Part shown: piece after piece, positions 42,993 through 53,678 of the stretch
How positions within the stretch are numbered: position 1 is the first letter of the stretch
Layout of the letters: each line of letters starts with the position of its first letter
NCBI RefSeq assembly: GCF_013393905.1
Contig: NZ_CP040272.1
Coordinates: 4,088,001 to 4,152,000 of the forward strand
Direction: 5' to 3'
Length of the DNA: 64,000 nucleotides
Source of the DNA: Nostoc sp. C052
GTDB lineage: Bacteria; Cyanobacteriota; Cyanobacteriia; Cyanobacteriales; Nostocaceae
Program-made: the position numbers and the translations under genes
The notes under the pieces: generated by a model
The model's input: only the letters and a program-made list of their open reading frames with translations
Database searches by the model: none
What the model was told of the DNA's origin: nothing

Positions 42993-45900
42993 TTACCTTC
43001 CTAAAAGTTGTTGAATTGTGGCTACAAGTTGTTTAAGTTTTACGGGTTTAGTCAAATATTCGTTTGCTCCAGCCGCTAAACAAGTTTCGCGATCGCCAGG
43101 CATAGCTAATGCCGTCAGTGCAATAATTGGAATATGCAGAAATTGCTGATCGTTACGGATGCAGCGCATTGCTTCCAACCCATCCATTCCCGGCATTTGA
43201 ATGTCCATCACAATTAAGTCGGGGCGTTGAACTCTCACAAGATCAATAGCTTGTTGTCCATTGTTTGCCAAAATGAGACGATACCCTCGACTTTCAAGAT
43301 AGCCAGACATAGTATCAATATTTGCTTGATTATCTTCTGTCAGCAAAATCAGAGGAGTGTCCAGGATCACATCGGGCACTACAATTAGATTTGGCGAGTC
43401 AAAACGGGCAGAAGCATGGAGTTTCTCTATAGTTACCTGAAGTTGAGCGCGAGTAATGGGTTTGACCAAGTATTCAAACGCTCCCTGAGCCAGTCCTTTG
43501 CTACGCTCATCCACAACTGAAATGATGATTGCTGGAATATCTTTGGTTTTTGGGTTGGCTTTGAGTTGATTTAGTACATCCCAACCTGATAGATTAGGCA
43601 ATTGTAGATCCATAACGATCAAAGCAGGCTGAACGCGAAGTACTTCTTCTATAGCTCCTTCACCTTGGGGATAGATGATGGGCTGCATTCCCATTTCGCG
43701 GAAGTAACGAGTAATTTGTTCAGCCGCCGCAACAGAATCTTCGATAATCAAAACTTGAGCATTCTCAGCAGGTAAGCTATAGTTGGGCAAAAAAGTAGTT
43801 ACCTGCGTGGTTAGAACCTTATCGCTAATACAGTAGGGAATGCGAACAGTAAAACAACTTCCCTTGCCAACTTCACTGCTAACTGAAACTGTTCCTCCAT
43901 GTAGGGTAACAATCTGTTGTACCAGTGCTAAACCTAGACCAGTGCCACTGTACTGGCGGTTGAGGCTGCTGTCAAGCTGGATGAAGGGCTGAAACAGCTT
44001 GCCGATTTCTTCTGCGGCAATACCGATGCCGGTGTCAGTGATATGAAAGCACAGGTTTGGGGAAGATGAGGAACACAAGGAAGAATTTACTTCCCCTGCT
44101 CCCCCTGCCCCTCTGCCCCTCTGCCCCTCTGCTCCCTCCACCCTGACTTCTAGCTTTACAGAACCCCCTTCTGGCGTGAACTTGACAGCATTGCTCAACA
44201 GGTTGATTAGTACCTGACGCAGGCGGCGATCGTCTACTTGGATGGTGTCAATATTCTCAGAAATATGAGTATTAAGACGAATATGCTTTTTCAAAGCCAT
44301 CTGCTTGATAAAGGCAAGGCTGGTATCACAAACGCTTCTGACAGAAACATCACTCAATTGCAGTTCCAGTTTGCCAGATTCGATTTTAGATAAGTCTAGA
44401 ATGTCGTTGATTAGTTCTAGTAAATGTCTACCACTGCGCTCAATAGTAGCGATCGCTTTTGCTTGTTTTTCATTGATGGAACCAAATACACTTTCTAGTA
44501 AGCCCTCTGACATCCCCAAAATAGCATTGAGGGGTGTTCGCAGTTCATGGCTCATGTTGGCGAGAAATTCGTCTTTGAGGCGAGTGGCGCGGGCAAGTTC
44601 CACATTGGTGTGAGCAAGTTGCTCATTGGTTTGCCGCAGTTGTGCTTCGGCTTGTTTGCGTTCTGTGATATCTTCGTGAGATACCAGTATGCCAATCACC
44701 TCACCTGTACTATTGGTGAGAGGAACTTTATTTGTTCGCAGCCAGAGTTGTTCGCCGTTAGACCCTTCAAATGGCTCCTCATAGCCTAGTTTCGGTGTTC
44801 TGGTGTTCATCACCATTGCATCATCTGCACAGTAGAGATATGCCCATTTTGACCAAGGTAATTCAAAGTCAGTCTTGCCGATAATCTCATTGACTGTCAG
44901 TTGAGAATGGCGGATAAATGCTGGATTGCAGCCGATAAACCGCGATTGCCTGTCTTTCCAGAAAACACGTTGGGGAAATGTATCCAGTACTGTTTGCAGC
45001 ATTTTGCGTGATTCTTCCAGTGCTTGCGCGATTTGTTTGCGATCGCGGATATCAAATAGAGTGGTGCGGCTGTATAAATAGTTCCCATTTACATCCATAA
45101 CGGCAGTGGCGCTGATCAGCACTGGCAAAACCGTGCCATCTTTGCAGAGGATGTCAAACTCCAAATCTTTTACCCAGCCTTGTTCTTTGAAGCGAGGATA
45201 GTTTTGTGCGAAGGACAAGCGACTGGCTGGGGTGAGAAAATTCGTCAGGGGTTGGCCAATCATTTCCTCACGGGTATAACCCAACCATTGCAGTTCAGTC
45301 TCGTTGATCTTGAGCAATCGGCCTTCGCTATCGAGGGAATGGTAGCCACAAGGGGCATTATTGTACAAATCTTCGACGACATGGGCATATTTCGCCAGTC
45401 TCTCTTGTGCCTGTTTGCGTTCGCTGATATCTGTAACCCGTACTAGGTTCATGGTACGTCCGGCAACAGTAATCAGTTTAGCTGCAATGTTTCCCCAGAA
45501 AATTTTCCCCTGAAGAGTAACATATTCAATCTCTCGGCTCCAGACACCTTTTGACTGCATATCTATGACGATCGCATCCGTTTCGCTAGGAGTGAATGGA
45601 TATCGCTGAAGTGTTTGCCCATTAATATTAATCAATTCAGTTTTATCAACCGCCTCAAACTGTTCCACCGCCCGCCGATTGCAATCTAAGGTAAGTAGCG
45701 TTTGCGGATCGACCAGAAAAATGGCATCAGCAGATTCGTTAAAAATTGCTTCTCGCAAATCCTGATTGTGGATGAGTTCTTGTTCGGCTTGTTTGCGATC
45801 GCTGATATCATAGTTAATCCCAATCATCCGTACAGGTTCACCCTGTTGGGTACGTTTGAAAATACCGTAACCTTTGAGGAAACGAATTTCTCCACTTGGC

Positions 45901-48734
45901 TGGACAATGCGGAACTCAACATTATATTCTTTTTTGCCTTGGACAACTTGCTCCATAATTTCCAGTAGATAAGGGCGATCGTCCGGGTGCAGGCAGTTGA
46001 ACCAAGCATCAAAAGAACCGTTAAAATTAGTGTTTCTCACTCCATACAGTTCGTACATGCGATCGTCCCAAATTTGCTTGTCTTGGACGAAATCATATTC
46101 CCAAATACCGAATCCTCCAGAGCTAATGGCTAGGGTGAGCCGTTCGGAGAGGTGATGCAGTTTTTCTTCAGCAAGTTTACGAGCGCTAATGTCTGTCAAT
46201 GTACCGATGTAGCCGATAATCGTGTCGTTGGTGTTGATTTCGGGTAGCACTTGCACATAGAACCAGTTGATGCTGCCATCTGGACGTATATGCCTGCCTT
46301 CACTCTGATAAAATTCCCTTGGGTTAACATGTTCTTGCTCAAATTTTAGAGACCATTCCCTCCCCAAACGCTCGCTGTCTTCTGGGTGCAAAGCCTGTAT
46401 CCAACCCATCCCCAATGCTGCCTGTGTTGGTCTACCAGTCATCTCACTCCAGCGATCGTTGGCGTAGATGCAGCTACCAAAGACATCCAGCCGGAAAATA
46501 GCTACAGGAGCCGCTTCTGCTAGATGTGCATAACGAAGTTCGCTGTCTTGAAGGGCTTTCTCTATTTGTTTTTGCTGGGTAATATCTTTGGCAATACCCA
46601 AGAAGCCAATATTGTTTCCTTCCAAATCTTGGAGGATTTTCACCGACAGAAATACAGGGAAGCAAGAGCCGTCTTTACGAATGTAAGTCCATTCATTTTC
46701 ATAGGTGCTTCCATTTTGAGTGACGATAGTAAAAAATTCCCTACCGGGTGCAATTTCCCTACCCAATTCCAACGAGAGTTCTGCTGCTCGTTGGTTGAGT
46801 TCTTCCAAGTCGTGAAATCTAACTGGGTTTATTTTTTGAATGACCTCATCGGCTTTGTAGCCCAACATTTTTTGAGCAGCTGCGTTGAAGGTTTGGATGC
46901 CATTTGAGTTATTGTAAATAATGGCATAGTCAGTACCATCTAAAATAGCTTGTTGCAAATTAGTAATAGCTAATAATTCAGCTTCTACTTGTTTGAGTTT
47001 TGTAATGTCAATATGGCAACCAATCATGCGGAGAGGATTGCCATCTTGATCCCATGCAATGACATGACCGGAACAAATTACCCAAACGGTAGAACCATCT
47101 TTGTGTCGATATCTCACCTCATTGTAAAAGGGAATTTGTCCACGACTTTGGACGTGTTGCTCAAAAAGTTCCATAACACCTGGTAAATCCTCTGGAAAAA
47201 TCAGGCTTTGCCAGCTATCTGGTGTATTTGGCAATTCACGATCTTCATAGCCAAACATCTGTTTGAAGGTTAAGCTCCAATACTGCTGATTGCTGGGAAT
47301 ATCCCAGTCCCAGTAACCTGCTAGGACTACTTCGAGAATCTGCTCTAGAAGATGTAATTCAATTTGCAATATTTGAGCGCGTCGCCGTTCTTCTTCTAAG
47401 AGTTTGCGTTCTGTGATGTCTATTAGCACGCCCAACATCCGTAGCAGTTGTCCAGTTGCGTCGTAAACTCCCCGTCCTTTTGCTGATACCCAGTGAATGC
47501 TGCTATCTTGCCAGACAACTCGGTATTCCACAGCGTAATCGGTTTGTGTGGCGATCGCCTGCCTTAGATCCTGTTCAACCCATTGTCGATCCTCTGGATG
47601 TAACTGATTGAGCCATTTTTCATAAGTCCAGTTCTCATCACTCAGATCGGAACTAAAACAGCGAATTGCATTTTCACTAGCAAATATTTGATTGGTGATT
47701 GGGTTCCACTCCCAATAGCCAATACCAGCAAAATTCAGGGTTAACTTGAGCTTTTCTTCACTGACTTTTAAAGCTGCTTCTGTCCGTTGGCGTTCTGCCA
47801 GTTCTGCCTGTAATTGCTGATATGCACTTCCCTGCTGAATGGCGATCGCTATTTGCACTGCCAGTTGATCCAACAAATCTAGTTCTACTGATTGCCAATG
47901 GCGAGATGCAGTACATTGGTGAGCAATTAATAATCCCCATAATTGCTCTTTAACTAAAATGGGTACTACCAGATTGGCTTTGACTTCAAATTGTTCTAGA
48001 AGCTGCAAATGACAACTAGTTAAACCAGCCTGATAAATATCGTCGATTGCTCGTTTTTTCCCTTGGCGATAGTCGCTTCCGGCTCCCTGTTGAAAGCAGG
48101 TGTCCAGAATTTGTCTTCCCATAGCCACCGTCCAACCAGAAAGCACTGACTCCGCGACAATTGTACCGCTCATATCTGGCTGAAATTGATAGACCACTAC
48201 TCGGTCTGTTTGCAAAAACTGCCGTATCTCTGTGGCAATGGTACACAGAATCTCTTCTAATTTAAGAGACTGACGAATCCGTAAGGCGATCGCGGCAATC
48301 AGTTGTTGTTGTTCCTGACTTTGTTCTAATTGTCGAATTAGATGCATCCGTTCAACGGCATGATGAATTGCGCCTTGAAGAACTTCAGCCGTGAGTTTAT
48401 CTTTAACTAGATAATCTTGAACAGTGCTTTTCATCGCTCGGATAGCGATAATTTCCTCCCCTTGTCCTGTCAGTATAATTGCAGTTTGGGTATGACTATA
48501 GCATTCCCGAAATTGCTGAATAAACTTCAGCCCATCCCCATCAGGTAACGCAAAATCCAGCACAATCACATCTGGTATCTCCTGCTGACACCATTTCAGT
48601 GCTGGCGTTGCTGTCTCAAACTCCAAAATGCGATAAGTATACAGATTATCTTGCTGCAAGAATTGATAATATACTTCCCGATCTTGAACGCAATCATCAA
48701 TCAGCAGGATCGTGAGGCAACAAGGATGACTCAT
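42993..48734 (-). CDS. giant hybrid kinase: REC-GAF-8xPAS-HisKA-HATPase-REC-REC
   Basis: A 1913-aa soluble sensor. The receiver (1-125, VLDFALPDGDG) is followed by GAF (about 155-310) and eight PAS/PAC units, each closing with a D-I-(T/S)-x-R-K-like linker, between about 325 and 1375. The HisKA box NMSHELRTPLN (His about 1394) and HATPase follow (about 1505-1640: LINLLSNAVKFTPEGG, DTGIGI, GTGLGLALVQQI). Two C-terminal receivers have VMDLQLPNLSG and VMDIQMPGMDG. No transmembrane helix is seen. The PAS count suggests many ligand or redox inputs. The HATPase contains a 30-residue low-complexity insert from an intergenic-type repeat (44056-44142). Operon with the REC-kinase 12 bp downstream. Confidence 0.93.
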   Translation of the reverse strand: MSHPCCLTILLIDDCVQDREVYYQFLQQDNLYTYRILEFETATPALKWCQQEIPDVIVLDFALPDGDGLKFIQQFRECYSHTQTAIILTGQGEEIIAIRAMKSTVQDYLVKDKLTAEVLQGAIHHAVERMHLIRQLEQSQEQQQLIAAIALRIRQSLKLEEILCTIATEIRQFLQTDRVVVYQFQPDMSGTIVAESVLSGWTVAMGRQILDTCFQQGAGSDYRQGKKRAIDDIYQAGLTSCHLQLLEQFEVKANLVVPILVKEQLWGLLIAHQCTASRHWQSVELDLLDQLAVQIAIAIQQGSAYQQLQAELAERQRTEAALKVSEEKLKLTLNFAGIGYWEWNPITNQIFASENAIRCFSSDLSDENWTYEKWLNQLHPEDRQWVEQDLRQAIATQTDYAVEYRVVWQDSSIHWVSAKGRGVYDATGQLLRMLGVLIDITERKLLEEERRRAQILQIELHLLEQILEVVLAGYWDWDIPSNQQYWSLTFKQMFGYEDRELPNTPDSWQSLIFPEDLPGVMELFEQHVQSRGQIPFYNEVRYRHKDGSTVWVICSGHVIAWDQDGNPLRMIGCHIDITKLKQVEAELLAITNLQQAILDGTDYAIIYNNSNGIQTFNAAAQKMLGYKADEVIQKINPVRFHDLEELNQRAAELSLELGREIAPGREFFTIVTQNGSTYENEWTYIRKDGSCFPVFLSVKILQDLEGNNIGFLGIAKDITQQKQIEKALQDSELRYAHLAEAAPVAIFRLDVFGSCIYANDRWSEMTGRPTQAALGMGWIQALHPEDSERLGREWSLKFEQEHVNPREFYQSEGRHIRPDGSINWFYVQVLPEINTNDTIIGYIGTLTDISARKLAEEKLHHLSERLTLAISSGGFGIWEYDFVQDKQIWDDRMYELYGVRNTNFNGSFDAWFNCLHPDDRPYLLEIMEQVVQGKKEYNVEFRIVQPSGEIRFLKGYGIFKRTQQGEPVRMIGINYDISDRKQAEQELIHNQDLREAIFNESADAIFLVDPQTLLTLDCNRRAVEQFEAVDKTELININGQTLQRYPFTPSETDAIVIDMQSKGVWSREIEYVTLQGKIFWGNIAAKLITVAGRTMNLVRVTDISERKQAQERLAKYAHVVEDLYNNAPCGYHSLDSEGRLLKINETELQWLGYTREEMIGQPLTNFLTPASRLSFAQNYPRFKEQGWVKDLEFDILCKDGTVLPVLISATAVMDVNGNYLYSRTTLFDIRDRKQIAQALEESRKMLQTVLDTFPQRVFWKDRQSRFIGCNPAFIRHSQLTVNEIIGKTDFELPWSKWAYLYCADDAMVMNTRTPKLGYEEPFEGSNGEQLWLRTNKVPLTNSTGEVIGILVSHEDITERKQAEAQLRQTNEQLAHTNVELARATRLKDEFLANMSHELRTPLNAILGMSEGLLESVFGSINEKQAKAIATIERSGRHLLELINDILDLSKIESGKLELQLSDVSVRSVCDTSLAFIKQMALKKHIRLNTHISENIDTIQVDDRRLRQVLINLLSNAVKFTPEGGSVKLEVRVEGAEGQRGRGAGGAGEVNSSLCSSSSPNLCFHITDTGIGIAAEEIGKLFQPFIQLDSSLNRQYSGTGLGLALVQQIVTLHGGTVSVSSEVGKGSCFTVRIPYCISDKVLTTQVTTFLPNYSLPAENAQVLIIEDSVAAAEQITRYFREMGMQPIIYPQGEGAIEEVLRVQPALIVMDLQLPNLSGWDVLNQLKANPKTKDIPAIIISVVDERSKGLAQGAFEYLVKPITRAQLQVTIEKLHASARFDSPNLIVVPDVILDTPLILLTEDNQANIDTMSGYLESRGYRLILANNGQQAIDLVRVQRPDLIVMDIQMPGMDGLEAMRCIRNDQQFLHIPIIALTALAMPGDRETCLAAGANEYLTKPVKLKQLVATIQQLLGR
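44056..44142 (-). repeat. in-frame intergenic-type repeat inside the giant kinase
   Basis: Plus-strand gcccctctgcccctctgccc and cccctgctccccctgc words encode a Gly/Ala/Glu/Ser/Cys-rich segment (about residues 1527-1555) just before DTGIGI, the same HATPase loop used by the insert at 5361-5432 in another kinase. Confidence 0.65.
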
Positions 48735-49574
48735 AAGCTAAAAATACAAACGCGATCGCGCTTCCAAAAAATTATACCTCGATTAATATCATGCTAATAG
48801 CATGATATTAATCGAATAATTGATCAGCTAAAAAACATCTAATTTGCATAATCGAATTAAACATAACTCTTGTGGGGTGGGCAACATGAGTGCCCAGCTT
48901 ATGCAATTTAAATATGGAACAGCTTACCAATAACTACTGAAATCAGCGGGTAGCTATCTCTCTTACCTTTCAAGGGATGGAATCATCGCCTATTTTGAGA
49001 TCCAGAATAGACAAAATGCTGAGATATCTCTATATTGCCCTTTCGCATGATGCGATCGCCAAATCCCAGAAAAATTTTTGCCTCCGTGTTCAGTATAAAT
49101 AAAATTCGTAATCATACCTAAGAATTCTCTGAAAGCTTTCAGTAAATTTGCTGCTAGTAAAATTCATTTTTCAATAATCAGACTAGCAGCGTCAAAACCT
49201 TTGTTTTAGCGCAATGTTTAGGTTGGACTGCACCTACAGATTGCCATTAAAGTTTTAGATCGTCGATTTCATTGGCTTGTTCTCCAGCATTCTTCTATAA
49301 AACCTCCTCAGTTCTACGGATGATCTAGAGTAGTGTCTCAGTATTTCTTCTCAAAATTCAAAATATCCCTTCTAGTAAATACTCTCAATTTAATCTAAAA
49401 AAAATTCCTGTTTTTCCTCGATTACTTTTTTGTTTAAATCCTGAATACTAAATGTAGTGCAAACAAAAAAAGCTCCAAAACATCTTATATAGTTGCCAGA
49501 AAAATTTTGCTTTTAGCTAGTTAAATGTCTTGGAATTTCAACATTAATTCTAATTTCAAAGGAGTTTTAATCTC
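48735..49574. other. divergent 840-bp gap with palindrome
   Basis: No gene. A perfect 33-nt palindrome (48781-48813) lies 47 bp upstream of the giant kinase start. The rest is AT-rich with one HIP1-like site near 49052. Confidence 0.5.
48781..48813. promoter_or_regulatory. perfect palindrome upstream of the giant kinase
   Basis: A 15-bp perfect stem (gattaatatcatgct) with an aat loop. Position between the kinase start and its upstream DNA allows an operator, a transcript leader hairpin or a repeat; no copy was noticed elsewhere in the window. Confidence 0.45.
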
Positions 49575-49871
49575 ATGTCACTAGCAGGTATAGAGCGTCG
49601 CTTACAGCATAAATCAGTCTCAAAAAAAGCTGTAAGATCCAAATGGAATCCTATTAACTCTTTTTTGTTACTAGTATCTTTAATTATTTTAGGAACCTCT
49701 AGCTTTATGATTACCTCTTACATCCTGTCTTTAGTTAGCTCTATAGTTTCATCTTCCGTTACCAGTCCGACATCAATTCCCTGGATTGAGAATAAGTCTG
49801 ACTGTGAAAATACTAATAGAACCTGGGGTGATAATAAGTGTTGGGATTATGAACATAGTTCAATGTTTTAA
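49575..49871 (+). CDS. small single-pass membrane protein (98 aa)
   Basis: A basic N-terminus (RRLQHKSVSKKAVRSKW, residues 8-24), one long membrane helix (NSFLLLVSLIILGTSSFMI and onward, about 28-62), then a short outside tail with two cysteines (SDCENTNRTW, NKCWDYE) that could form a disulfide. Basic-in topology predicts a C-terminus outside the cytoplasm. A strong ribosome site (aaaggag, 49558-49564) precedes the ATG. I do not recognise a family. It lies 313 bp before the CBS-PAS kinase on the same strand. Confidence 0.6.
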   Translation: MSLAGIERRLQHKSVSKKAVRSKWNPINSFLLLVSLIILGTSSFMITSYILSLVSSIVSSSVTSPTSIPWIENKSDCENTNRTWGDNKCWDYEHSSMF

Positions 49872-50183
49872 ATCTTAGTAGTTTACTCAAATCATAGTTA
49901 TTACTTAGTTCCAACATCTGGCATTACAGTTAAGCTGCATCTACCTGAAAAACATAGTTTTTTAAATAAAAATTTGCTCAATCAAGCAATATTCAACAAC
50001 ATAATTGTTATAAAACCCATCTTTTCAACATAAATTAACTTGATTTAAATAATATAAACTTTACATAAAATCAGAATAGAATTAATCCTAGAAAACACTG
50101 ATGCTTTTCAAAAAAATATAAGTAACAATGTTCTTTACATCTTTTATAAAGAAACATAATTTCTTTTCAGGCATCTATACATA
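49872..50183. other. intergenic region, very AT-rich
   Basis: About 312 bp upstream of the CBS-PAS kinase. Likely promoter region; no hairpin or repeat stands out. Confidence 0.35.
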
Positions 50184-53100
50184 ATGTTTATTAACTCTCT
50201 CAGTTCTGATAATTTACAACAGACTATCATTCGTCACCCACTCATTGTTAACTCTGAGATTCTGCTTCCCGATGTGATTGCGCTGATTAATGAAGCACAA
50301 GGTAATTGTCATGGCTTGCCAAACAAAAATAGCAATTCTTTGACAAATTCCAGTAAAGATGTAGACAGCACTGCATCTCAAGCTGCCAGTTGTGTTTTAG
50401 TTATAGAAAACTCGCAATTGGTAGGGATACTTACACAACGAGATTTAATTAAATTGACAGCACAAGGAAAGAATCTAGAGGGAATCAGTGTTGCCCAAGT
50501 GATGACAAGGGAGTTAATAACACTGAAATTAAAAGATTTTAAAGATGTTTTTACTGCGTTACATTTGCTCAGGCAACATCGGATTTGCCATCTGCCCATT
50601 GTTGGCGAGCAAGGAGAAGTAATTGGATTGGTTACTCCTACGAGTTTGCTGACAGTTTCTATTCTACAAGCAGAACTCTACAATTATACACGAGTTAAAC
50701 TTGTAGAACGCCAGAGAATTGAGGCAGAACTGCGATTGGAGCGTAATTTTGTTTCTACCGTTTTGAATCTAGCAGATGCTTTAGTTATTGTACTAGATTC
50801 TCAGGGAAGAATTATTCGCTTCAATCATACTTGCGAACAAGCTACAGGTTACGCATTTGATGAAATTAAAGGAAGATTTGTTTGGGATGTGTTGCTGTTA
50901 CCTGAAACAACAGCATGTATCAAAGATATTTTTCAAAATTTAACAACCAAAGAATTTCCTCAACGTTACGAAACTTCTTTAGTTACTAAGAATAGCGATC
51001 GCCGCTTAATTTCTTGGTCAAATAAAGTCTTACTTAATCGGGATAATCAAGTTGAGTATATCGTCTGTACTGGCATTGATATCACTGAAAGCCGAAAAGC
51101 ACAAGAGGAACTCCAGCAAACTCGCAACTTTTTACAGTCAATGATTAATAATTTGCCTGTGGCCGTTTTTGTTAAAGATGCCAAACCAGAAAATTTTGGT
51201 AAATTCAAGCTCTGGAATCATACATGCGAAAATATTTTTGGTATTACCGCAGAGCAAGCTATTGGCAAAACAGGTTACGAATTCTTCCCAAAAGAACAAG
51301 CAGACTTTTTCTACCAAAAAGACCTAGAAACTTTTGCTAGCGGTTTACCTCAAGATATTTCTGAAGAACCTATTGATAGTCATAATTTTGGCAGAAGAAT
51401 TTTACACACGACTAAAATTCCTTTGTATGACAAAGACCAGCAACCCGAATACCTGTTATGTATTTCCGAAGACATTACAGAATACAAACGAGCAGAAAAA
51501 AATCTACAACAAGCAAAAGAGCAATTACAAACGGTTTTAGATGCAGTACCAGGGTTTGTTTCTTGGGTAAATGATGATGGGTATTATTTAGGAGTTAATC
51601 GCCATTTAGCTGAAAGTTTTAACCTGACTACCGATGCTTTTGTTGGTCAAGAATTGGGCTTTATGGAAAACAGCCCGCAATTTACAGAATTTATGCGGGA
51701 ATTTTTAGATGGGCAAGACATAGCAGATTCTCAGGTTATTGATGTCCAAATAAATGACAAAACACGCAATTACTTACTCGTCGCTCAAAAATATCAACAA
51801 AACACAGCTGCGGTTGCAGTCGGGATTGATATTACAAAACGAAAACAAGCTGAAATAGCCTTACAAAGTTTGATAGAAAGTACCGCTTCTACAACTGGGT
51901 GTGACTTTTTTCCAGCATTAGTTGAGCATATTTCTTCTACTTTAGATGTTCGTAACACTTTGGTAACTGAATTAATTGATGGGCAAGTTCACACTTTAGG
52001 ATTGTGGTCTGATGGGCAGTTACAACTAAATATTTCCTACGATCAAAAATCAACTCCTTGTGAAATTTTGCTCAAGCAAGGATTTTATTACTGTGGTTCA
52101 GGAATTCAGCAAGTCTTTCCTAATGCTGAAATATTGACTGCAATGAAAGCCGAAAGTTTTATGGGAGTTATTTTAAGTGATGATTTTGGTCAACCGATTG
52201 GCTCATTGTGCATCATAGATGAAAAATCTATACCTGATCAACAAAAATTTGAAGGAATTCTCAAAGTATTTGCAGCCAGGGCATCTGCTGAACTGCAAAG
52301 ACAACGAGCGCAAGAAGCTCTACAAAAACTTAATCAAGATTTAGAAGTCAGGGTTCAGCAACGCACTTTAGACTTACAAAAAAGTGAGGCAGAACTTAGT
52401 GCTATTTTTAATCAAGCAGCGGTGGGAATTAAACTAGAAGCTTTAGATGGTCGTTTTCTGAAAGTTAATCAAAAGTTGTGTGAAATTATTGGCTATAGCC
52501 AAGCAGAAATTCTGAATAAAAACTTTAGAGATATAACACATCCAGAAGATATACAAGCCCATCTAAATAAGTTGCAACAATTAATAGCAGGAAAGGTAGA
52601 AACATTTTCCATAGAGAAGCGCTATTTACATAAAAATGGCGCTCCAATTTGGATAAATCTAACGGTTTCTCTAATTCGAGATCCTATTGGTAAACCTATT
52701 TATGTGATTGGGGTGGTTAAAGATATACGCGAACGCAAACAAGCTGAAGAAAATATTTGTAAGGCTTTAGCAAAAGAAAAAGAACTCAGTGAGTTAAAAT
52801 CTCGTTTCATTTCTATGACTTCCCATGAGTTCCGAACCCCTTTAGCCGTAATTACTTCATCTGCCGGCATCTTAAAAAGTTTTAGCCATAAACTAGATGA
52901 ACAACAAAAGCAGAAACATCTCCAGTGTATTCAGACTTATGTTCAACACACTACTCAACTTTTAGATGATATTTTGCTAATTAATAAAGCTGAAGCTGGA
53001 AAATTAGCATTTGAACCAACTTGTATTAATTTAGTTGATTTCTGTCGCTCTTTAGTAGAAGAAATTCAACTCAGTTCTCCCAGGCATACTCTAGCCTTAT

Positions 53101-53546
53101 ATCCTCAGCACTTGGGTAATTCATCAACAGATGATTACTTTATGGCTTGTATAGACAAGAAACTTTTGCGACAAATACTGAGCAATTTGCTTTCAAATGC
53201 TGTCAAATACTCACCAGACAGCAGTAATGTTCAAATTGATCTATTAGTTCAAGATCAAAGCGTAGTTTTTCTAATTAAAGATGAAGGTATTGGTATTTTA
53301 CTGGAGGAGCAGCAGAATTTATTTGAACCATTTTACCGAGCTAGTAATGTTGGTAATACGCCAGGAACGGGATTAGGCTTGGCAATAGTCAAGAATTGTA
53401 TAGATATTCATAGAGGAAGAATTAGCTTTGCTAGTCAAGTCGGAGTCGGTACGACATTCCGGGTAGAACTGCCACTAACTATAACCAATGTCATCCAGGA
53501 AAAACATCTCGATATGTTATTAGTAAATAATTTTAGGGAACAATAA
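50184..53546 (+). CDS. CBS-PAS-GAF sensor histidine kinase
   Basis: A 1120-aa soluble kinase. Two CBS domains open it (about 10-165; QLVGILTQRDLIKLTAQG, VAQVMTRELITLK, HLPIVGEQGEVIGLVT), implying adenine-nucleotide sensing. PAS units at about 185-305, 310-435 and 440-560, a GAF-like domain (about 565-715), a coiled coil (ALQKLNQDLEVRVQQRTLDL) and a fourth PAS (about 735-855) follow. HisKA has SMTSHEFRTPLAVI (His about 880) and HATPase NLLSNAVKYSP, DEGIGI and GTGLGLAIVKN (about 980-1105). It has no receiver of its own; two receiver proteins are encoded 132 bp and about 1 kb downstream on the same strand and are its likely partners. Confidence 0.92.
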   Translation: MFINSLSSDNLQQTIIRHPLIVNSEILLPDVIALINEAQGNCHGLPNKNSNSLTNSSKDVDSTASQAASCVLVIENSQLVGILTQRDLIKLTAQGKNLEGISVAQVMTRELITLKLKDFKDVFTALHLLRQHRICHLPIVGEQGEVIGLVTPTSLLTVSILQAELYNYTRVKLVERQRIEAELRLERNFVSTVLNLADALVIVLDSQGRIIRFNHTCEQATGYAFDEIKGRFVWDVLLLPETTACIKDIFQNLTTKEFPQRYETSLVTKNSDRRLISWSNKVLLNRDNQVEYIVCTGIDITESRKAQEELQQTRNFLQSMINNLPVAVFVKDAKPENFGKFKLWNHTCENIFGITAEQAIGKTGYEFFPKEQADFFYQKDLETFASGLPQDISEEPIDSHNFGRRILHTTKIPLYDKDQQPEYLLCISEDITEYKRAEKNLQQAKEQLQTVLDAVPGFVSWVNDDGYYLGVNRHLAESFNLTTDAFVGQELGFMENSPQFTEFMREFLDGQDIADSQVIDVQINDKTRNYLLVAQKYQQNTAAVAVGIDITKRKQAEIALQSLIESTASTTGCDFFPALVEHISSTLDVRNTLVTELIDGQVHTLGLWSDGQLQLNISYDQKSTPCEILLKQGFYYCGSGIQQVFPNAEILTAMKAESFMGVILSDDFGQPIGSLCIIDEKSIPDQQKFEGILKVFAARASAELQRQRAQEALQKLNQDLEVRVQQRTLDLQKSEAELSAIFNQAAVGIKLEALDGRFLKVNQKLCEIIGYSQAEILNKNFRDITHPEDIQAHLNKLQQLIAGKVETFSIEKRYLHKNGAPIWINLTVSLIRDPIGKPIYVIGVVKDIRERKQAEENICKALAKEKELSELKSRFISMTSHEFRTPLAVITSSAGILKSFSHKLDEQQKQKHLQCIQTYVQHTTQLLDDILLINKAEAGKLAFEPTCINLVDFCRSLVEEIQLSSPRHTLALYPQHLGNSSTDDYFMACIDKKLLRQILSNLLSNAVKYSPDSSNVQIDLLVQDQSVVFLIKDEGIGILLEEQQNLFEPFYRASNVGNTPGTGLGLAIVKNCIDIHRGRISFASQVGVGTTFRVELPLTITNVIQEKHLDMLLVNNFREQ

Positions 53547-53678
53547 ACTAAGGTATATTATTGGCATCTCACATAGTTTACCAAATCGTTAAGATGGAAA
53601 ATCTATTTTAGCTGCTACATTTACTGTGTCTATACAGATAATAAAATCACCTAGTTAAAATCACTATTTAAATAAACA

